Below, piece after piece: positions 29,778 to 40,166 of a stretch of DNA of 64,000 nucleotides; within the stretch, counting starts at the first letter, position 1; every line of letters begins with the position of its first letter. The position numbers and the translations under genes were made by a program. The notes beneath the pieces were generated by a model. It was not told where the DNA came from. It was given only the letters and a program-made list of their open reading frames with translations, and made no database searches. The stretch is taken from the NCBI RefSeq assembly GCF_027474825.1, contig NZ_CP107030.1:3230529-3294528 (forward strand), read 5' to 3'. The stretch is from Maribacter halichondriae (GTDB lineage: Bacteria; Bacteroidota; Bacteroidia; Flavobacteriales; Flavobacteriaceae).

Positions 29778-31626
29778 ATGAAGCGCTATGCTCTTCTGTT
29801 CTTATCTCTTTTATTCGGGATGGCCTATGCGAACGCACAGGTTGCTCCCGATTGTTCCAATGCCATACCTATCTGTAACAATACTCCGGTAAATGGGGGT
29901 ACGAATAGTTTTGGCATCGATGATTTCAATGGCAGTACTAGGTCTGGATGTCTTGAAGAGGCTCTTTCAGGCATCATCGAGTCCAATTCGGCCTGGTATC
30001 GTTTCCGGACCGCGGAAAGTGGGCAACTTGGTTTCAATATCGGCATCGATAAGAAGGAGGATTGGGATTTTGCTCTTTACAAATCCGACGATTGCAATAA
30101 CCTTGGAGAACCCGTTAGATGTAATTTTTTTCGATAATCAATATGAGAAATCCTTCACCGGGGTAGGGGAAGACCCTACTGGGGATAGGGAGAACGCTCA
30201 ATACGAAGCCTGGTTGGATGTATCACCTGGAGAGGATTATTATCTGTTGATCAATAATTTCAGCAATGACAATTCCGGATTTTCGATACAATTTTCCGGA
30301 AGTATTTTTATCGCCTACCCTGATACCGCTTTGGATTGTTCCATTATCAGTAATCTTTTGGGCCCGCCTATTTCGGCCTGTGAAGGTGAGACGGTCACCC
30401 TGGATGCGATGACATCCGGTGCTACATATGATTGGCAAATGGACTCAGGTAGTGGTTTTCAACCCATTACTGGAGAGCATGCCTCGACACTTGATGTATC
30501 GCAGGCGGCGATGTACTGGGTAAGGGTAACAACACTCGCCGAGACAATCGATAGTTATGTACAAGTTGCTTTTTCGGCGGTGCCAGTGGCCAATCCGGTT
30601 TCTGATGATGCCTCATGTTCCGGCAATAGCACGTATGATTTGTCGGTAAAAGATGCAGAAGCGTTGAAAAGTCAATCTCCCAGTGAATATTTGGTAAGCT
30701 ATCACGAGTCTCAAAGCGATGCCATTAACGGAATAAATATTCTTCAGAAACAATATACGATGGACTTTGGTTCTAGACCCATATTCGTGCGGGTAACCTC
30801 ATTGAATAATCCTAAATGCTTCGATGCCACCCAGCAGTTTCAGTTAACTGCGCTGGAAACTCCTTCGATTGATTTTCCTTTGGAAGGATACCTGTGTGCA
30901 ACAAATGGCAGTGTGACCATTGGAGAAACACAGGCCGATTCTAATTACACTTATCAATGGGATACTGGCGAAACCACACCTAGTATTTCGGTTACGGCGG
31001 AGGGCGACTATACCCTGATCATAACGAATGCTCAAAATCGACTTAGTTGTTCCGAAACGGCCATCATCAATGTAACGGAATCCATACCGCCCCAAATTAC
31101 AGAAGTCATTATTGAAGACCTTCGAAACAATAACAAGGTAACTTTAGTCGTGGAGAATGAAGACAGTTTCGAGTATCGCTTGAATGACGAACCCTATCAG
31201 GCCGCACATGTCTGGTATAATGTATTGCCCGGTGCGCATACCATTACTGTGAACGACCCTAAAGGTTGTGGTGCCATCACCGAGGATATCGTTGTAGTGG
31301 GTTTCCCTAAATTCTTTACCCCGAACGGTGATAATACGAATTCGCAATGGCACATTGAAGGGTTGTCCTACCTAGAGAACCCTGTAGTATTCATCTATGA
31401 CCGCTACGGGAAGTTGATGAAACAATTGACCGCTCAAGATATCGGTTGGGATGGTACTTTAAACGGTAAACCTATGCCCTCGGCGGACTATTGGTTCAAA
31501 CTGACCTATACTAGGGCCAGTGATGGCGAACAGGTAACCGCAAAATACGTAAACAATCATTTTGCTTTAAAAGATGATTTGGCATTTCATCGATTAAGTG
31601 CAGAAAATCCCGATAAAACATACTAA
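29778..31626 (+). CDS. T9SS type B cargo protein 1 (one-base frameshift)
   Basis: 615 residues when corrected. Signal peptide to ANAQ, then a disulphide-containing N-terminal domain (PDCSNAIPICNNTPV, SNSAWYRFRT, WDFALYKSDDC), Ig-like segments, and a C-terminal type B (CHU_C) sorting domain (FPKFFTPNGDNTNSQWH, VFIYDRYGKLMKQL, GWDGTLNGKPMPSADYWF). T9SS carries such proteins to the cell surface or outside. The frame breaks in the T7 run at 30125-30131; removing one T restores CNFFDNQYEKSFTG. A TATTTTTG box lies about 30 bases upstream. Function unknown, possibly adhesion. Confidence 0.88.
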
Positions 31627-31683
31627 AATACGTGTGGCAGAGTTATATTATTGATCAATTGTTCACTATTAGCCCCACTATTT

Positions 31684-33126
31684 ATGCGAACACTCCTTTG
31701 TTTTGTTTGCTGTCTGCTCTTATTTTCAGTAGCGGCAACTGCACAAAATTCCCCAGATTGTAGAAGTGCCATACCTGTCTGCGCCGATGCGCCCATTATG
31801 GGTTTTGCCAACGGTAGCGGTGATATCGACGATTTTGATCCCGAGACGATCAATCAAACGGGTTGTTTGGAAAAAGGGAGCAATAGTTCCTCAAACATTG
31901 AACACAACACGGCTTGGTATGTTTTTCGTGCAGGTACCGGTGGTCAAGTAGGTTTTGATATTGAGGCATTGGCCGTACCTGGTTCTACTACCGTCACTGC
32001 TGAATGGGATTTTGCCGTATATGGCCCCGATGTAGATTGCGGCGATATTAGTAATGGCACTGCCCAACCCATCCGATGTAATTACGAAACCAACGACACA
32101 AATTTTACAGGTATCGGTGTTAACCCGATAAGCGGGCAGGAAGGCGCACCTTTCTTAAAGCAAAGCTTGAATACGTACGATGAATGGCTTGATGTACAAC
32201 CGGGAGAGATTTACTATATATTGATTAATAACTACAACACGAATTTTGACGGTGACGAGGAACAATTTATCTTGACCTTTACCGGAAGTTCGGTTCAAGA
32301 CGATCAAAACACCGCTTTGGACTGTACCTTGAGGGATGAATTTTTAGGATTGGATATCGTTGCCTGCGAAGGTGATCCCGATATTACTTTAAGTGCTTTG
32401 AACTCCCCGGTGGGCCCTGATATTCTCAATGTCAGATGGACCGTCGATTATGAGGATGACGGAACCCCTGATGCAACCTTGACGGGGACCGGTCCTTTCG
32501 GAGCCGAGTATGTAGTGACAAGTCCGAATTCTGGACGTTACTTTGCGGAGATTACCACAATTTCAGGAACGCCACCGACTGTTGCCGATGTTGGAGGCAT
32601 TCTGATTACATTTCATGGAATTCCTGTTTTAGACCGTGTAGAAACCTTGGATACCAATCTAAACAAAGATCCTGATCAAAACAATATCGAGTTTTTTGTA
32701 GTAGGGAATAGTGATTACGAATTTGCGATAAATGGGGGCGAGTTTCAAGACGACCCGGTTTTCACCGACGTACCACCTGGAATCAATACGGTAATCATCA
32801 ATGATAAAAATGGCTGCGGCATTACCGAACCCATTGAATTTTTAGTTGTGGGATATCCTAAATTTTTCACGCCCAACAATGACGGAATCAATGACTTTTG
32901 GCATGTTCTTGGTATTGAAACCCTCGATTCGCCATTGCTTTTTATTTTCGACCGATATGGTAAGTTATTAAGCCAGTTGGATTCCAATTCTGTAGGTTGG
33001 GACGGCACACTTAATGGCAGGCCTTTGCCTTCTAGTGATTATTGGTTTAGACTGGAATACTCCATGTTAGAGGATGGAGTTCAAATCGCAAAAACAAGAC
33101 AATCGCATTTTACGTTAAAAAGATAA
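31684..33126 (+). CDS. T9SS type B cargo protein 2 (paralogue of the previous gene)
   Basis: 480 residues from ATG 31684 (MRTLLCFVCCLLLFSVAATAQ). Same plan as its neighbour: PDCRSAIPVCADAPI, NTAWYVFRAG, AEWDFAVYGPDVDC, then VVGYPKFFTPNNDGINDFWH and FIFDRYGKLLSQL, GWDGTLNGRPLPSSDYWF. It lacks part of the middle Ig-like region found in protein 1. The pair probably arose by tandem duplication; 57 bases separate them and they share one strong terminator. Confidence 0.9.
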   Translation: MRTLLCFVCCLLLFSVAATAQNSPDCRSAIPVCADAPIMGFANGSGDIDDFDPETINQTGCLEKGSNSSSNIEHNTAWYVFRAGTGGQVGFDIEALAVPGSTTVTAEWDFAVYGPDVDCGDISNGTAQPIRCNYETNDTNFTGIGVNPISGQEGAPFLKQSLNTYDEWLDVQPGEIYYILINNYNTNFDGDEEQFILTFTGSSVQDDQNTALDCTLRDEFLGLDIVACEGDPDITLSALNSPVGPDILNVRWTVDYEDDGTPDATLTGTGPFGAEYVVTSPNSGRYFAEITTISGTPPTVADVGGILITFHGIPVLDRVETLDTNLNKDPDQNNIEFFVVGNSDYEFAINGGEFQDDPVFTDVPPGINTVIINDKNGCGITEPIEFLVVGYPKFFTPNNDGINDFWHVLGIETLDSPLLFIFDRYGKLLSQLDSNSVGWDGTLNGRPLPSSDYWFRLEYSMLEDGVQIAKTRQSHFTLKR

Positions 33127-33148
33127 AAGGCGGTTTACAGGAAAATGT

Positions 33149-33188
33149 AAAAAGACCGGCCCCGAAAATTTTCGGGGCCGGTCTTTTT
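33149..33188. terminator. Perfect 20-bp inverted repeat, bidirectional terminator
   Basis: Arms AAAAAGACCGGCCCCGAAAA and its complement abut with no separate loop, with A and T ends, between convergent T9SS and FadL-type genes. Confidence 0.92.
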
Positions 33189-33208
33189 ATATTAACTATA
33201 TATCGACA

Positions 33209-34714
33209 TTAGAAATTAACGGTGTATGCCAAAGTTACATTAGTATTGATATTATTGATGAAGGCAGGGGTCGTAAATCCAGTATCGAACAACTGTCTGT
33301 TGAAATCTTGTTCGGTGCGATTAAAAGCCAAATCCAATCGGCTTCCCCCAAAATTATATCCTAGTCCAGCCGAAAAGCCATTAAGATCTCCAATAGTTAC
33401 ACCATTGGCATAAGGGCTTTGTTCAAAACGATATCCTCCTCGAAGACTGACTTGGGCGATTCGATATTCTCCTCCGATTCGTATCGAAGAAACTGAAGCC
33501 AGTTCACTGACGATTTGATCGTTGACAGTGGCGAAACTAGTGTCGGAAACGGGTTTTAATTCAGCCCTTGACATATCTTGAAACCCATAATCAAGGCTTA
33601 GAAGTCCATTTTTTCCAAAGATTATTGCCAAACTTCCTGTCCATTTTTCAGGGGTCTTAATCGTGTAGGTATCGAATAGGTTGACCACATCAAAATTGAT
33701 GAAATTGATATCTTCATCCGCTAAATCAGAATTTATGCGTTGTGAAGTATCATCGGTAAGACGGTACCATGTGGGCGATTGATAACTCGTTCCAAGGCGA
33801 ACGAATTCATTCAATTTTGCAATGGCCCCTAGACTAAAAGAAAACCCAGAACCCTGGGTTCTCAAATAATTATCGAATGTCGTGAACTGTATCTCTGAAC
33901 CGGCATCATATCCATCCTCAAAAAACCGGTCGAGTTGCGTGTATTGCACATTATGGAAGTTCAACGATGCACCCAACTGAAGACGGTTTTCATATTGGGT
34001 AGCGGCATTTATGGTGAATTTACTGTTATAGCCCGTCGTGGATCTTGAAAATTCTTGGTTAACTGTGCTATAATCGGCATTACTGACATAATCCAAATTG
34101 TCGTCATCTGAACTCTGTGGGTCTATTATTCCTCCGAAATATCCTAAAAAGGCCTGTTGGTCGGTAAACCCTTGTTGCGAACCGATGTCTAAATAGGCAT
34201 TTTCCAAGAGCTCGCCATCCTGCAATAGAATCGCACCGAAAGGAACCCCATTTGCAAAATTCAAAAAATAATTGTCAATGCCCTGATTGCTATTTCCTGA
34301 AACAAAGAATTCATCATCGAGGTCTTGAACGACATCATAGTTGATGGCCAAGGACAGTTTTTTCCATTTGGAATCGGGATTTGTAGTTTTGAAAACCATC
34401 ACTCCTCCAACTTGATTAATATCCAAGTTGTTGGTTACACGGCCATTATTGCCATTAAAATAACTTGAAGCGTTATCACGGTTATAACTCGTACCTGAAA
34501 TGGTAAATAGGCTATTTGCGAATACCGCGGATCCCGCAGGATTGATATTAAGTGCCGAGAGGTCGCCGCCAAGGGCACCAAACGCACCACTTAGACCTTG
34601 AAAACGTGCGGTACCTTGAAGATTGTCAGTGCTGTAGCGCAGTACATCGTCAATATTTTGTGCGCCTACGAACGTGCATGCCAATAGCACCATGAAAGTT
34701 ATATATCGTTTCAT
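33209..34714 (-). CDS. OmpP1/FadL-family outer-membrane transporter
   Basis: 501 residues. Signal peptide to FVGAQ, then NIDDVLRYSTDNLQGTARF and GLSGAFGALGGDLSALNINPAG, the N-terminal hatch signature of OmpP1/FadL/TodX barrels, followed by many amphipathic strands to VTLAYTVNF. The family imports hydrophobic compounds. It is followed upstream on the same strand by the GW/RS lipoprotein gene, and the trio with proS is a conserved order in Flavobacteriaceae. Substrate unknown. Confidence 0.93.
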   Translation of the reverse strand: MKRYITFMVLLACTFVGAQNIDDVLRYSTDNLQGTARFQGLSGAFGALGGDLSALNINPAGSAVFANSLFTISGTSYNRDNASSYFNGNNGRVTNNLDINQVGGVMVFKTTNPDSKWKKLSLAINYDVVQDLDDEFFVSGNSNQGIDNYFLNFANGVPFGAILLQDGELLENAYLDIGSQQGFTDQQAFLGYFGGIIDPQSSDDDNLDYVSNADYSTVNQEFSRSTTGYNSKFTINAATQYENRLQLGASLNFHNVQYTQLDRFFEDGYDAGSEIQFTTFDNYLRTQGSGFSFSLGAIAKLNEFVRLGTSYQSPTWYRLTDDTSQRINSDLADEDINFINFDVVNLFDTYTIKTPEKWTGSLAIIFGKNGLLSLDYGFQDMSRAELKPVSDTSFATVNDQIVSELASVSSIRIGGEYRIAQVSLRGGYRFEQSPYANGVTIGDLNGFSAGLGYNFGGSRLDLAFNRTEQDFNRQLFDTGFTTPAFINNINTNVTLAYTVNF

Positions 34715-34752
34715 CTGTTATAAATTAAGAATGAATTGTGATTATTTCGGGC

Positions 34753-36127
34753 TTATTGTCTTCCTCCGCTTCGTCCTCCACCACCGCTTCTTCCGCCACC
34801 ACCGGAAGAACGCGAACCACCACCTCCAGAGCTCCGAACACTACCGCCGGAGCTTCGTGAACTTCCGCCGGAACTTCTATAACTTCCGCCCGAGCTTCGC
34901 GAACTACTGCCCGAACTTCTATAGCTACCGCTACTTCGGGTTCCTGAACTACTTCCAGAACGATAGCTGCTGCTGCGGGGGTGAAGAACTTCGATACGAT
35001 TGGTTCGTTCTTGAGCTACTGCCTGAACTTCTATACGATCCTGCCCGCGAACCCGAAGTACTTCTATTATATGCTGAAGTTCGTGGTGCTGTTCTTGTAC
35101 GTGAAGCACTACCGCTTCTATAGCTACCGCTTCTTGGAGATGTACTTCTATAACTTTGGTTACTTCTAGAAGAACTATTATATCGAGGTACCGCCCTGGT
35201 GCTCCTACTTGTTCTGTACGATCTATTTTGATCTACTCCGACCGTACGCCGAGAAGCAATACCATTTCTACCACTTCTCGAACTGCGGACATTAGCACTT
35301 CTGCTACTGGCCGATCGTGCCGAAGTTGACCGATATCTGGTCGAATTGCTCCTTGTGTTCAGATTGGATCTTCCGCGTAAAGCGTTTCTGGAACTGTTGC
35401 CGGCAATTGCATTTCTACCGTAATAACCACGTCGAGAATTGTTATAGGCATAATTTCTTCCGCCCCAGCCCCAGTTGTTCCAGCCCCATCTATTGCCGAT
35501 CCAAGGGTTGTTCCAGCCCCAGCCGTAGCCTCCGCCCCAGCCCCAGTTGTTCCAGCCCCAGCCGTAGCCTCCGCCCCAGCCCCAACGGTTCCAGCGCCAT
35601 GGGTTGTTCCAGCCCCAGCCAAAGCCTCCGCCATAGCTCCAGTTGTTCCATAACCATGGGTCATTCCATCCCCAACCGAAGCCTCCGCCCCAGCCCCAGT
35701 TGTTCCATCCGTTGTCATAAATATTGATATTTACTGCAGTGGCATTGTCTCCCCATCCCGCATAACCTTGATAATCGTTGTCAGGGTTATAGTAATCTGT
35801 CAATCGGGTTGAACTTAGACTATCATTTTCCACACCACTTGAATAGGAATCAACATCGGTGAAAATCTCACCCTCCAAGATTTCTTCGTATTGATCCGCT
35901 CGTTGCCCAAAATATTCTGAATAGGTATTCTTCTCCTGCTTTTGTTGGGGAGTAAGTTTTTCCTGTGGCGTTCTTTCGACGATTCTATCGTTCGGGTCGG
36001 CATAAATTCCGTCATTGTCATAATACGAGGCCTGTTGGTACGAACCACATGAAACGACGAAAAGCCCAACGAGCATCAAGATGGCCGAAGCGCTAAATTT
36101 TGGGAGGGGTAGAGAATTATTCATCAT
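34753..36127 (-). CDS. Lipoprotein with Gly/Trp repeats and Ser/Arg-rich tail (one-base frameshift)
   Basis: 457 residues when corrected. Lipobox FVVSC near residue 27, then an acidic 90-residue region (TPQEKLTPQQKQEKNTYSEY), then repeats of GWGGGFGWGWNDPW type (about 140-225), then about 220 residues rich in Ser, Arg, Tyr and Gly (SYRSSG and SRSSGG repeats), ending GGGRSGGGGRSGGRQ. The tail is strongly basic. As written the frame stops at 34949; removing one base of the run of five (plus-strand G 34977-34981) restores PRSSSYRSGS and the end at 34753. No known domain. Some relatives carry misleading vitellogenin-like names. Surface role is inference. Confidence 0.82.
35458..35706. repeat. In-gene tandem repeats encoding GWGW-type units
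   Basis: The words CCGCCCCAGCCCCA, GTTGTTCCA and GCCCCAGCC recur seven or more times with roughly 30-60-base units. In the gene frame they encode NNWGWGGGYGWGW and variants. Such DNA is prone to slippage and length changes between strains. Confidence 0.85.
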
Positions 36128-36219
36128 TCTAAATTTAATTGTTGAACATAGTAAAAATAACTAGTTTTACCGAATTATTTCGACAACATAGACACAAGTT
36201 CTATGCCAAACTATAGATA

Positions 36220-37695
36220 ATGGGTAAAAATTTGACGAAGCGCAGCGAGGACTATTCCAAATGGTACAATGAGCTGGTAGTAAAGGCTGATCTTGCAGAA
36301 AACTCTGCAGTTCGGGGCTGTATGGTCATCAAACCTTACGGATTCGCCATTTGGGAAAAAATGCAGGCTGGCTTGGATAAAATGTTCAAGGATACAGGTC
36401 ATGAAAATGCCTATTTTCCACTTTTCATTCCCAAGTCCTTTTTGAGCAAGGAGGCGAGCCATGTCGAGGGTTTTGCCAAGGAATGTGCCGTGGTGACACA
36501 CTATCGGCTAAAAAATGCGGAGGACGGAAGTGGGATTATCGTAGATCCCGATGCCAAATTAGAAGAGGAACTTATCGTGAGGCCGACATCAGAAACTATT
36601 ATTTGGGATACGTATCGCCGTTGGATTCAATCGTATCGTGATCTTCCCCTACTAATCAATCAATGGGCCAATGTTGTGAGATGGGAAATGAGGACCCGGC
36701 TATTTCTTCGTACCACAGAATTTTTATGGCAAGAAGGGCACACTGCTCATGCCACAGAGCAGGAAGCCATCGATGAGGCGGAATTGATTATGAACGTCTA
36801 TGCCGATTTCGCCGAAAGCCATATGGCGGTTCCGGTTATTAAAGGTGTTAAAACAGAAAGCGAGCGGTTTGCCGGCGCGATCGAGACCTATTGCATAGAA
36901 GCCTTAATGCAAGACGGAAAGGCACTTCAAGCGGGTACTTCCCATTTTTTGGGACAAAATTTCGCAAAGGCGTTTGACGTGAAATTTGCGAACAAAGAAG
37001 GAAAACAAGAACATGTTTGGGCAACTTCTTGGGGTGTTTCAACACGTTTGGTCGGTGCATTGATCATGACGCACAGTGATGATAACGGACTCGTGCTTCC
37101 GCCAAAACTTGCGCCGATTCAGGTTGTAATCGTTCCTATTTATAAAGGTTTGGAACAGTTGGATGCCATTTCGGAAAAAGTAAATCCGTTAGTTAAAGAA
37201 CTGCGTGCCAAAGGAATTTCGGTGAAATTCGATAATAGGGATACACATAAACCCGGCTTCAAATTCAATGAATATGAACTGAAAGGGGTGCCGGTACGAC
37301 TTGCGATTGGGCAGCGTGATATGGCCAACGGAACGTTTGAAGTCGCCCGAAGGGATACTTTTGAAAAGGAGACCGTTCCCATGGGCGAGGTGGTTGCGAA
37401 AATCGAGTTTTTGATGGAAGATATTCAGCGAAATATCTTTGAAAGGGCCCATAATTATAGGGAAGAACATATAACCCCTGTTGAAACCTATGAGGAATTC
37501 AAGGAGGTTCTCGAATCGAAAGGTGGATTTATTTCTGCGCATTGGGACGGCACCGTCGAAACGGAAAATCGAATAAAAGAGGAAACCAAGGCCACAATTC
37601 GCTGTATTCCGATAGATGTGAAAGAGGAGTCTGGAAGCTGTATATTGACCGGTAAAGCATCTCCGTATAGGGTACTATTTGCCAAGGCCTACTAA
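36220..37695 (+). CDS. proS: Prolyl-tRNA synthetase (short, eukaryote/archaea-like type)
   Basis: 491 residues. Class II motifs: motif 1 and [18 protein letters not shown], motif 2 [24 protein letters not shown], motif 3 [13 protein letters not shown] nearby, and an anticodon-binding domain from about residue 290 with [21 protein letters not shown]. No editing INS domain between motifs 2 and 3, as in the ~490-residue type common in Bacteroidota. C-terminal Zn-like region ends in AKAY. It charges tRNA-Pro. Confidence 0.95.
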   Translation: MGKNLTKRSEDYSKWYNELVVKADLAENSAVRGCMVIKPYGFAIWEKMQAGLDKMFKDTGHENAYFPLFIPKSFLSKEASHVEGFAKECAVVTHYRLKNAEDGSGIIVDPDAKLEEELIVRPTSETIIWDTYRRWIQSYRDLPLLINQWANVVRWEMRTRLFLRTTEFLWQEGHTAHATEQEAIDEAELIMNVYADFAESHMAVPVIKGVKTESERFAGAIETYCIEALMQDGKALQAGTSHFLGQNFAKAFDVKFANKEGKQEHVWATSWGVSTRLVGALIMTHSDDNGLVLPPKLAPIQVVIVPIYKGLEQLDAISEKVNPLVKELRAKGISVKFDNRDTHKPGFKFNEYELKGVPVRLAIGQRDMANGTFEVARRDTFEKETVPMGEVVAKIEFLMEDIQRNIFERAHNYREEHITPVETYEEFKEVLESKGGFISAHWDGTVETENRIKEETKATIRCIPIDVKEESGSCILTGKASPYRVLFAKAY

Positions 37696-37721
37696 AAGCT
37701 TCCAAAATTTGTCGGTAAGGG

Positions 37722-37751
37722 TTGTGATAGTTAAAAATAATTGTATTTTTG
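37722..37751 (+). promoter_or_regulatory. Promoter of the tRNA-Glu transcript
   Basis: TTG at 37722-37724 and TATTTTTG at 37744-37751 with a 19-base spacer fit the Bacteroidota consensus closely. The first tRNA starts 110 bases downstream, leaving a leader with complementary GTACGAA/TTCGTAC words. Confidence 0.7.
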
Positions 37752-37861
37752 CAACCGCAATAAACGAAGTTAAACGCGCGAGGGTAGAGGTACGAAGGTT
37801 TGCAGTGTTGCAATTTTTTTGATTCGTACTTCGTAAATCGCACTCCTTGACTTTAAAAATT

Positions 37862-37933
37862 GGCCCGTTCGTCTAGGGGTTAGGACGCCAGGTTTTCATC
37901 CTGGTAACAGGGGTTCGATTCCCCTACGGGCTA
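37862..37933 (+). tRNA. tRNA-Glu (TTC)
   Basis: 72 bases. Acceptor GGCCCGT/ACGGGCT with a G-U first pair, D arm GTCTAGGGGTTAGGAC, anticodon arm CCAGG-TTTTCAT-CCTGG with TTC, T arm AGGGG-TTCGATT-CCCCT. No CCA is encoded. Confidence 0.96.
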
Positions 37934-37948
37934 CGAAAGTGCGAACTT

Positions 37949-37992
37949 AGAATTACAAAGTACAAACAAAAGATTTCGTACTTTGTAATTCT
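37949..37992 (+). other. Hairpin between the two tRNA-Glu genes
   Basis: Perfect 15-base arms AGAATTACAAAGTAC and GTACTTTGTAATTCT around a 14-base loop. No T tract, so probably an RNA processing spacer or a repeat rather than a terminator. Confidence 0.55.
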
Positions 37993-38011
37993 TACTTCGT
38001 ACCTCAAAAAT

Positions 38012-38083
38012 GGCCCGTTCGTCTAGGGGTTAGGACGCCAGGTTTTCATCCTGGTAACAGGGGTTCGATTCCCCTACGGGCTA
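38012..38083 (+). tRNA. tRNA-Glu (TTC), second identical copy
   Basis: Identical to 37862-37933 over all 72 bases; 78 bases separate them. Likely one transcript with rpsT downstream. The identity points to recent duplication or gene conversion. Confidence 0.96.
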
Positions 38084-38141
38084 CAAAAGTTCGAAGAGGA
38101 TCGGTGAAGAAGGATTTAAAAAAATATAACAAAGAAATAGG

Positions 38142-38393
38142 ATGGCAAATCACAAGTCAGCGTTAAAAAGAATCAGAAGAAACGAGGCAGTACGCCTGCG
38201 CAACCGTTATCAGCATAAAACGACCCGTAACGCAATTAAAAAATTGCGTTCCGAAGAGAAAAAGAAAGATGCGGAGAAATTGTTGCCCGAGGTAATCAGT
38301 ATGATCGATAGGTTGGCAAAACGTAATATTATCCACGATAATAAAGCGGCCAATTTAAAGAGCAAACTGACAAAGCACGTTGCGGCGTTATAA
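38142..38393 (+). CDS. rpsT: 30S ribosomal protein S20
   Basis: 83 residues, highly basic: MANHKSALKRIRRNEAVRLRN, NAIKKLRSEEKK, and the C-terminal IIHDNKAANLKSKLTKHVAAL, typical of S20. It binds 16S rRNA. It lies 58 bases after tRNA-Glu, and no separate promoter is clear, so co-transcription is possible. Confidence 0.97.
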   Translation: MANHKSALKRIRRNEAVRLRNRYQHKTTRNAIKKLRSEEKKKDAEKLLPEVISMIDRLAKRNIIHDNKAANLKSKLTKHVAAL

Positions 38394-38410
38394 ATAAAAC
38401 AAATTCCAAT

Positions 38411-38475
38411 CCCGATAGCTATCGGGAAAAATTCCAAATTTCAAGAGTTCATCTCTGGAGTTTGGAATTTTTTTT
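38411..38475 (+). terminator. Palindrome plus terminator after rpsT
   Basis: CCCGATAGCTATCGGG (38411-38426) is a perfect 16-base palindrome. Then AAATTCCAAA/TTTGGAATTT arms (38429-38438, 38461-38470) end in a run of T. A second TTCCAAA...TTTGGAA hairpin with a T run lies at about 38521-38566. The words belong to the GGAATTTGG repeat family of this genome. Confidence 0.7.
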
Positions 38476-38596
38476 AACATTTTTCTGGAATCATCTTTCC
38501 ATCAAACCTTTCCTAAATAAGAATTCCAAACTCCTAGGCATATCCGCTTTGGAATTTGGAATTTTTTTATTGGAATTAATTAAGCCGAAGGCGTAA

Positions 38597-40166
38597 TTAC
38601 TGGTTCATCGTCATCAAGAACTCTTCGTTGTTCTTGGTCTGCTTGAAGCGTTGTTCTATGAATTCCATCGCCTCTACCGGGTTCATATCCGCCAAATACT
38701 TTCGCATGATCCACATACGTTGAATGGTGTTTTCATCCAATAAGAGATCATCTCGACGTGTACTTGAAGAAGTAAGGTCGATAGCAGGGAATATTCTTCG
38801 GTTACTGATCTTACGATCGAGTTGAAGCTCCATGTTACCGGTTCCTTTGAATTCCTCAAAGATTACCTCGTCCATTTTAGATCCCGTTTCCGTTAAAGCA
38901 GTTGCAATGATGGATAAAGACCCTCCATTTTCAATTTTACGTGCCGCACCGAAAAAACGTTTCGGCTTGTGCAGGGCATTTGCATCGACACCACCACTCA
39001 AAACTTTTCCAGAGGCTGGTTGAACGGTGTTGTAAGCCCTTGCCAATCGTGTAATCGAATCCAAGAGAATGACGACATCATGACCACATTCGACCAAACG
39101 TTTCGCTTTTTCGAGTACGATATTCGCCACGCGAACATGTTCCGTGGCCTCTTTGTCAAAAGTAGAGGCAACCACTTCGCCACGAACATTACGCTGCATG
39201 TCGGTAACTTCTTCAGGGCGTTCATCAATTAATAGGATAATTTGATATACTTCCGGGTGATTTGCCGCGATACCGTTGGCGATGTCTTTCAATAACATCG
39301 TCTTACCCGTTTTTGGCTGTGCTACGATCATACCACGTTGTCCTTTTCCGATAGGGGAGAACAGGTCGATGATCCGTGTCGATATGGTTGCCTGACGTTC
39401 GGCCAGATTGAATTTTTCTTGGGGAAACAATGGAGTCAAATGCTCAAAAGAAACCCGATCACGAACAATTTGCGGATCGATTCCATTGATTTTGTTCACC
39501 TTGATCAGCGGAAAATATTTTTCACCCTCTTTTGGTGGGCGTACATTGCCTAATACGGTATCTCCGGTCTTAAGTCCGAATAAACGGATCTGCGATTGTG
39601 ATACATAAATATCATCGGGCGATGATAAATAGTTATAATCCGAAGAACGTAAGAAACCATAACCGTCTTGCATGATATCAAGAACGCCTTCACTTTCGAT
39701 GATGCTGTCGAATTCGAATTCCGGTTCCTTATATCGGTTCTTTAGGTCTTTGTCAAAGTTGCTCTTGTCATGCGTGCTACGTTGGGTATGCTGTTTTTTG
39801 TTCTGATCGCTCCGCTGTGGCGAATTTTTTGGAACTCTTTTTTCTGCGGACGCGGATTTGGTCGAGAGGGTTTATTTTGCTCTCGGGCCTCCTGAGATTG
39901 TTCTTTTGACTCTTCTTTATTGGAATTGTCTTTCTTTTCCTCGGGTTTTTTATGCTCCACTTTGGCGCGTGGTCGCGGTTTTGGTCGATCTTCCTTCATC
40001 TCAGGTACTACTTCGGCGACCGCTTTGGGGTTCGCAGCCTGTAGGTCAAGAATTTGATAGACAAGGTCCAGTTTTTTTGGGTTTTGTACTTGGGCACGTT
40101 AAGGCCTTTAGCAATTTCCTGAAGCTCAGGCAGCTTTTTTGATTTTAAATCTGAAATCTCAAACAT
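38597..40166 (-). CDS. rho: Transcription termination factor Rho (two one-base frameshifts)
   Basis: 523 residues when corrected. Rho N-domain [21 protein letters not shown], a charged Lys/Glu/Arg/Asn-rich insert typical of Bacteroidota, RNA-binding domain ([21 protein letters not shown]), and the hexameric ATPase with Walker [30 protein letters not shown], Walker [17 protein letters not shown] and Q/R-loop SGGVDANAL. The frame is broken at plus-strand T7 40072-40078 (needs eight; restores [17 protein letters not shown]) and T6 39825-39830 (needs seven; restores [17 protein letters not shown]). Errors are the likely cause in so important a gene. Confidence 0.94.

Noticed and set aside
30223-30438. 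Minus-strand ORFs in the T9SS gene region that might fill the apparent gap after 30137
   Set aside because: The gap disappears once the T7 frameshift is corrected.
34674-35123. Tyr/Phe/His-rich plus-strand ORF
   Set aside because: Antisense to the Ser/Arg tail of the lipoprotein; its composition is the complement of AGY/CGN repeats.
35458-35706. Possible CRISPR array or minisatellite
   Set aside because: The repeats are in-frame codons for GWGW units, vary in length, and have no unique spacers or cas genes.
35317-35727. Open frames on the plus strand full of Ser/Cys/Pro repeats, and 35359-35718 on the minus strand rich in Gly/Thr/Ala
   Set aside because: They are shadows of the repetitive GW/RS lipoprotein gene; repeats keep all frames open. 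The coding frame has the lipobox and continues through the gene.
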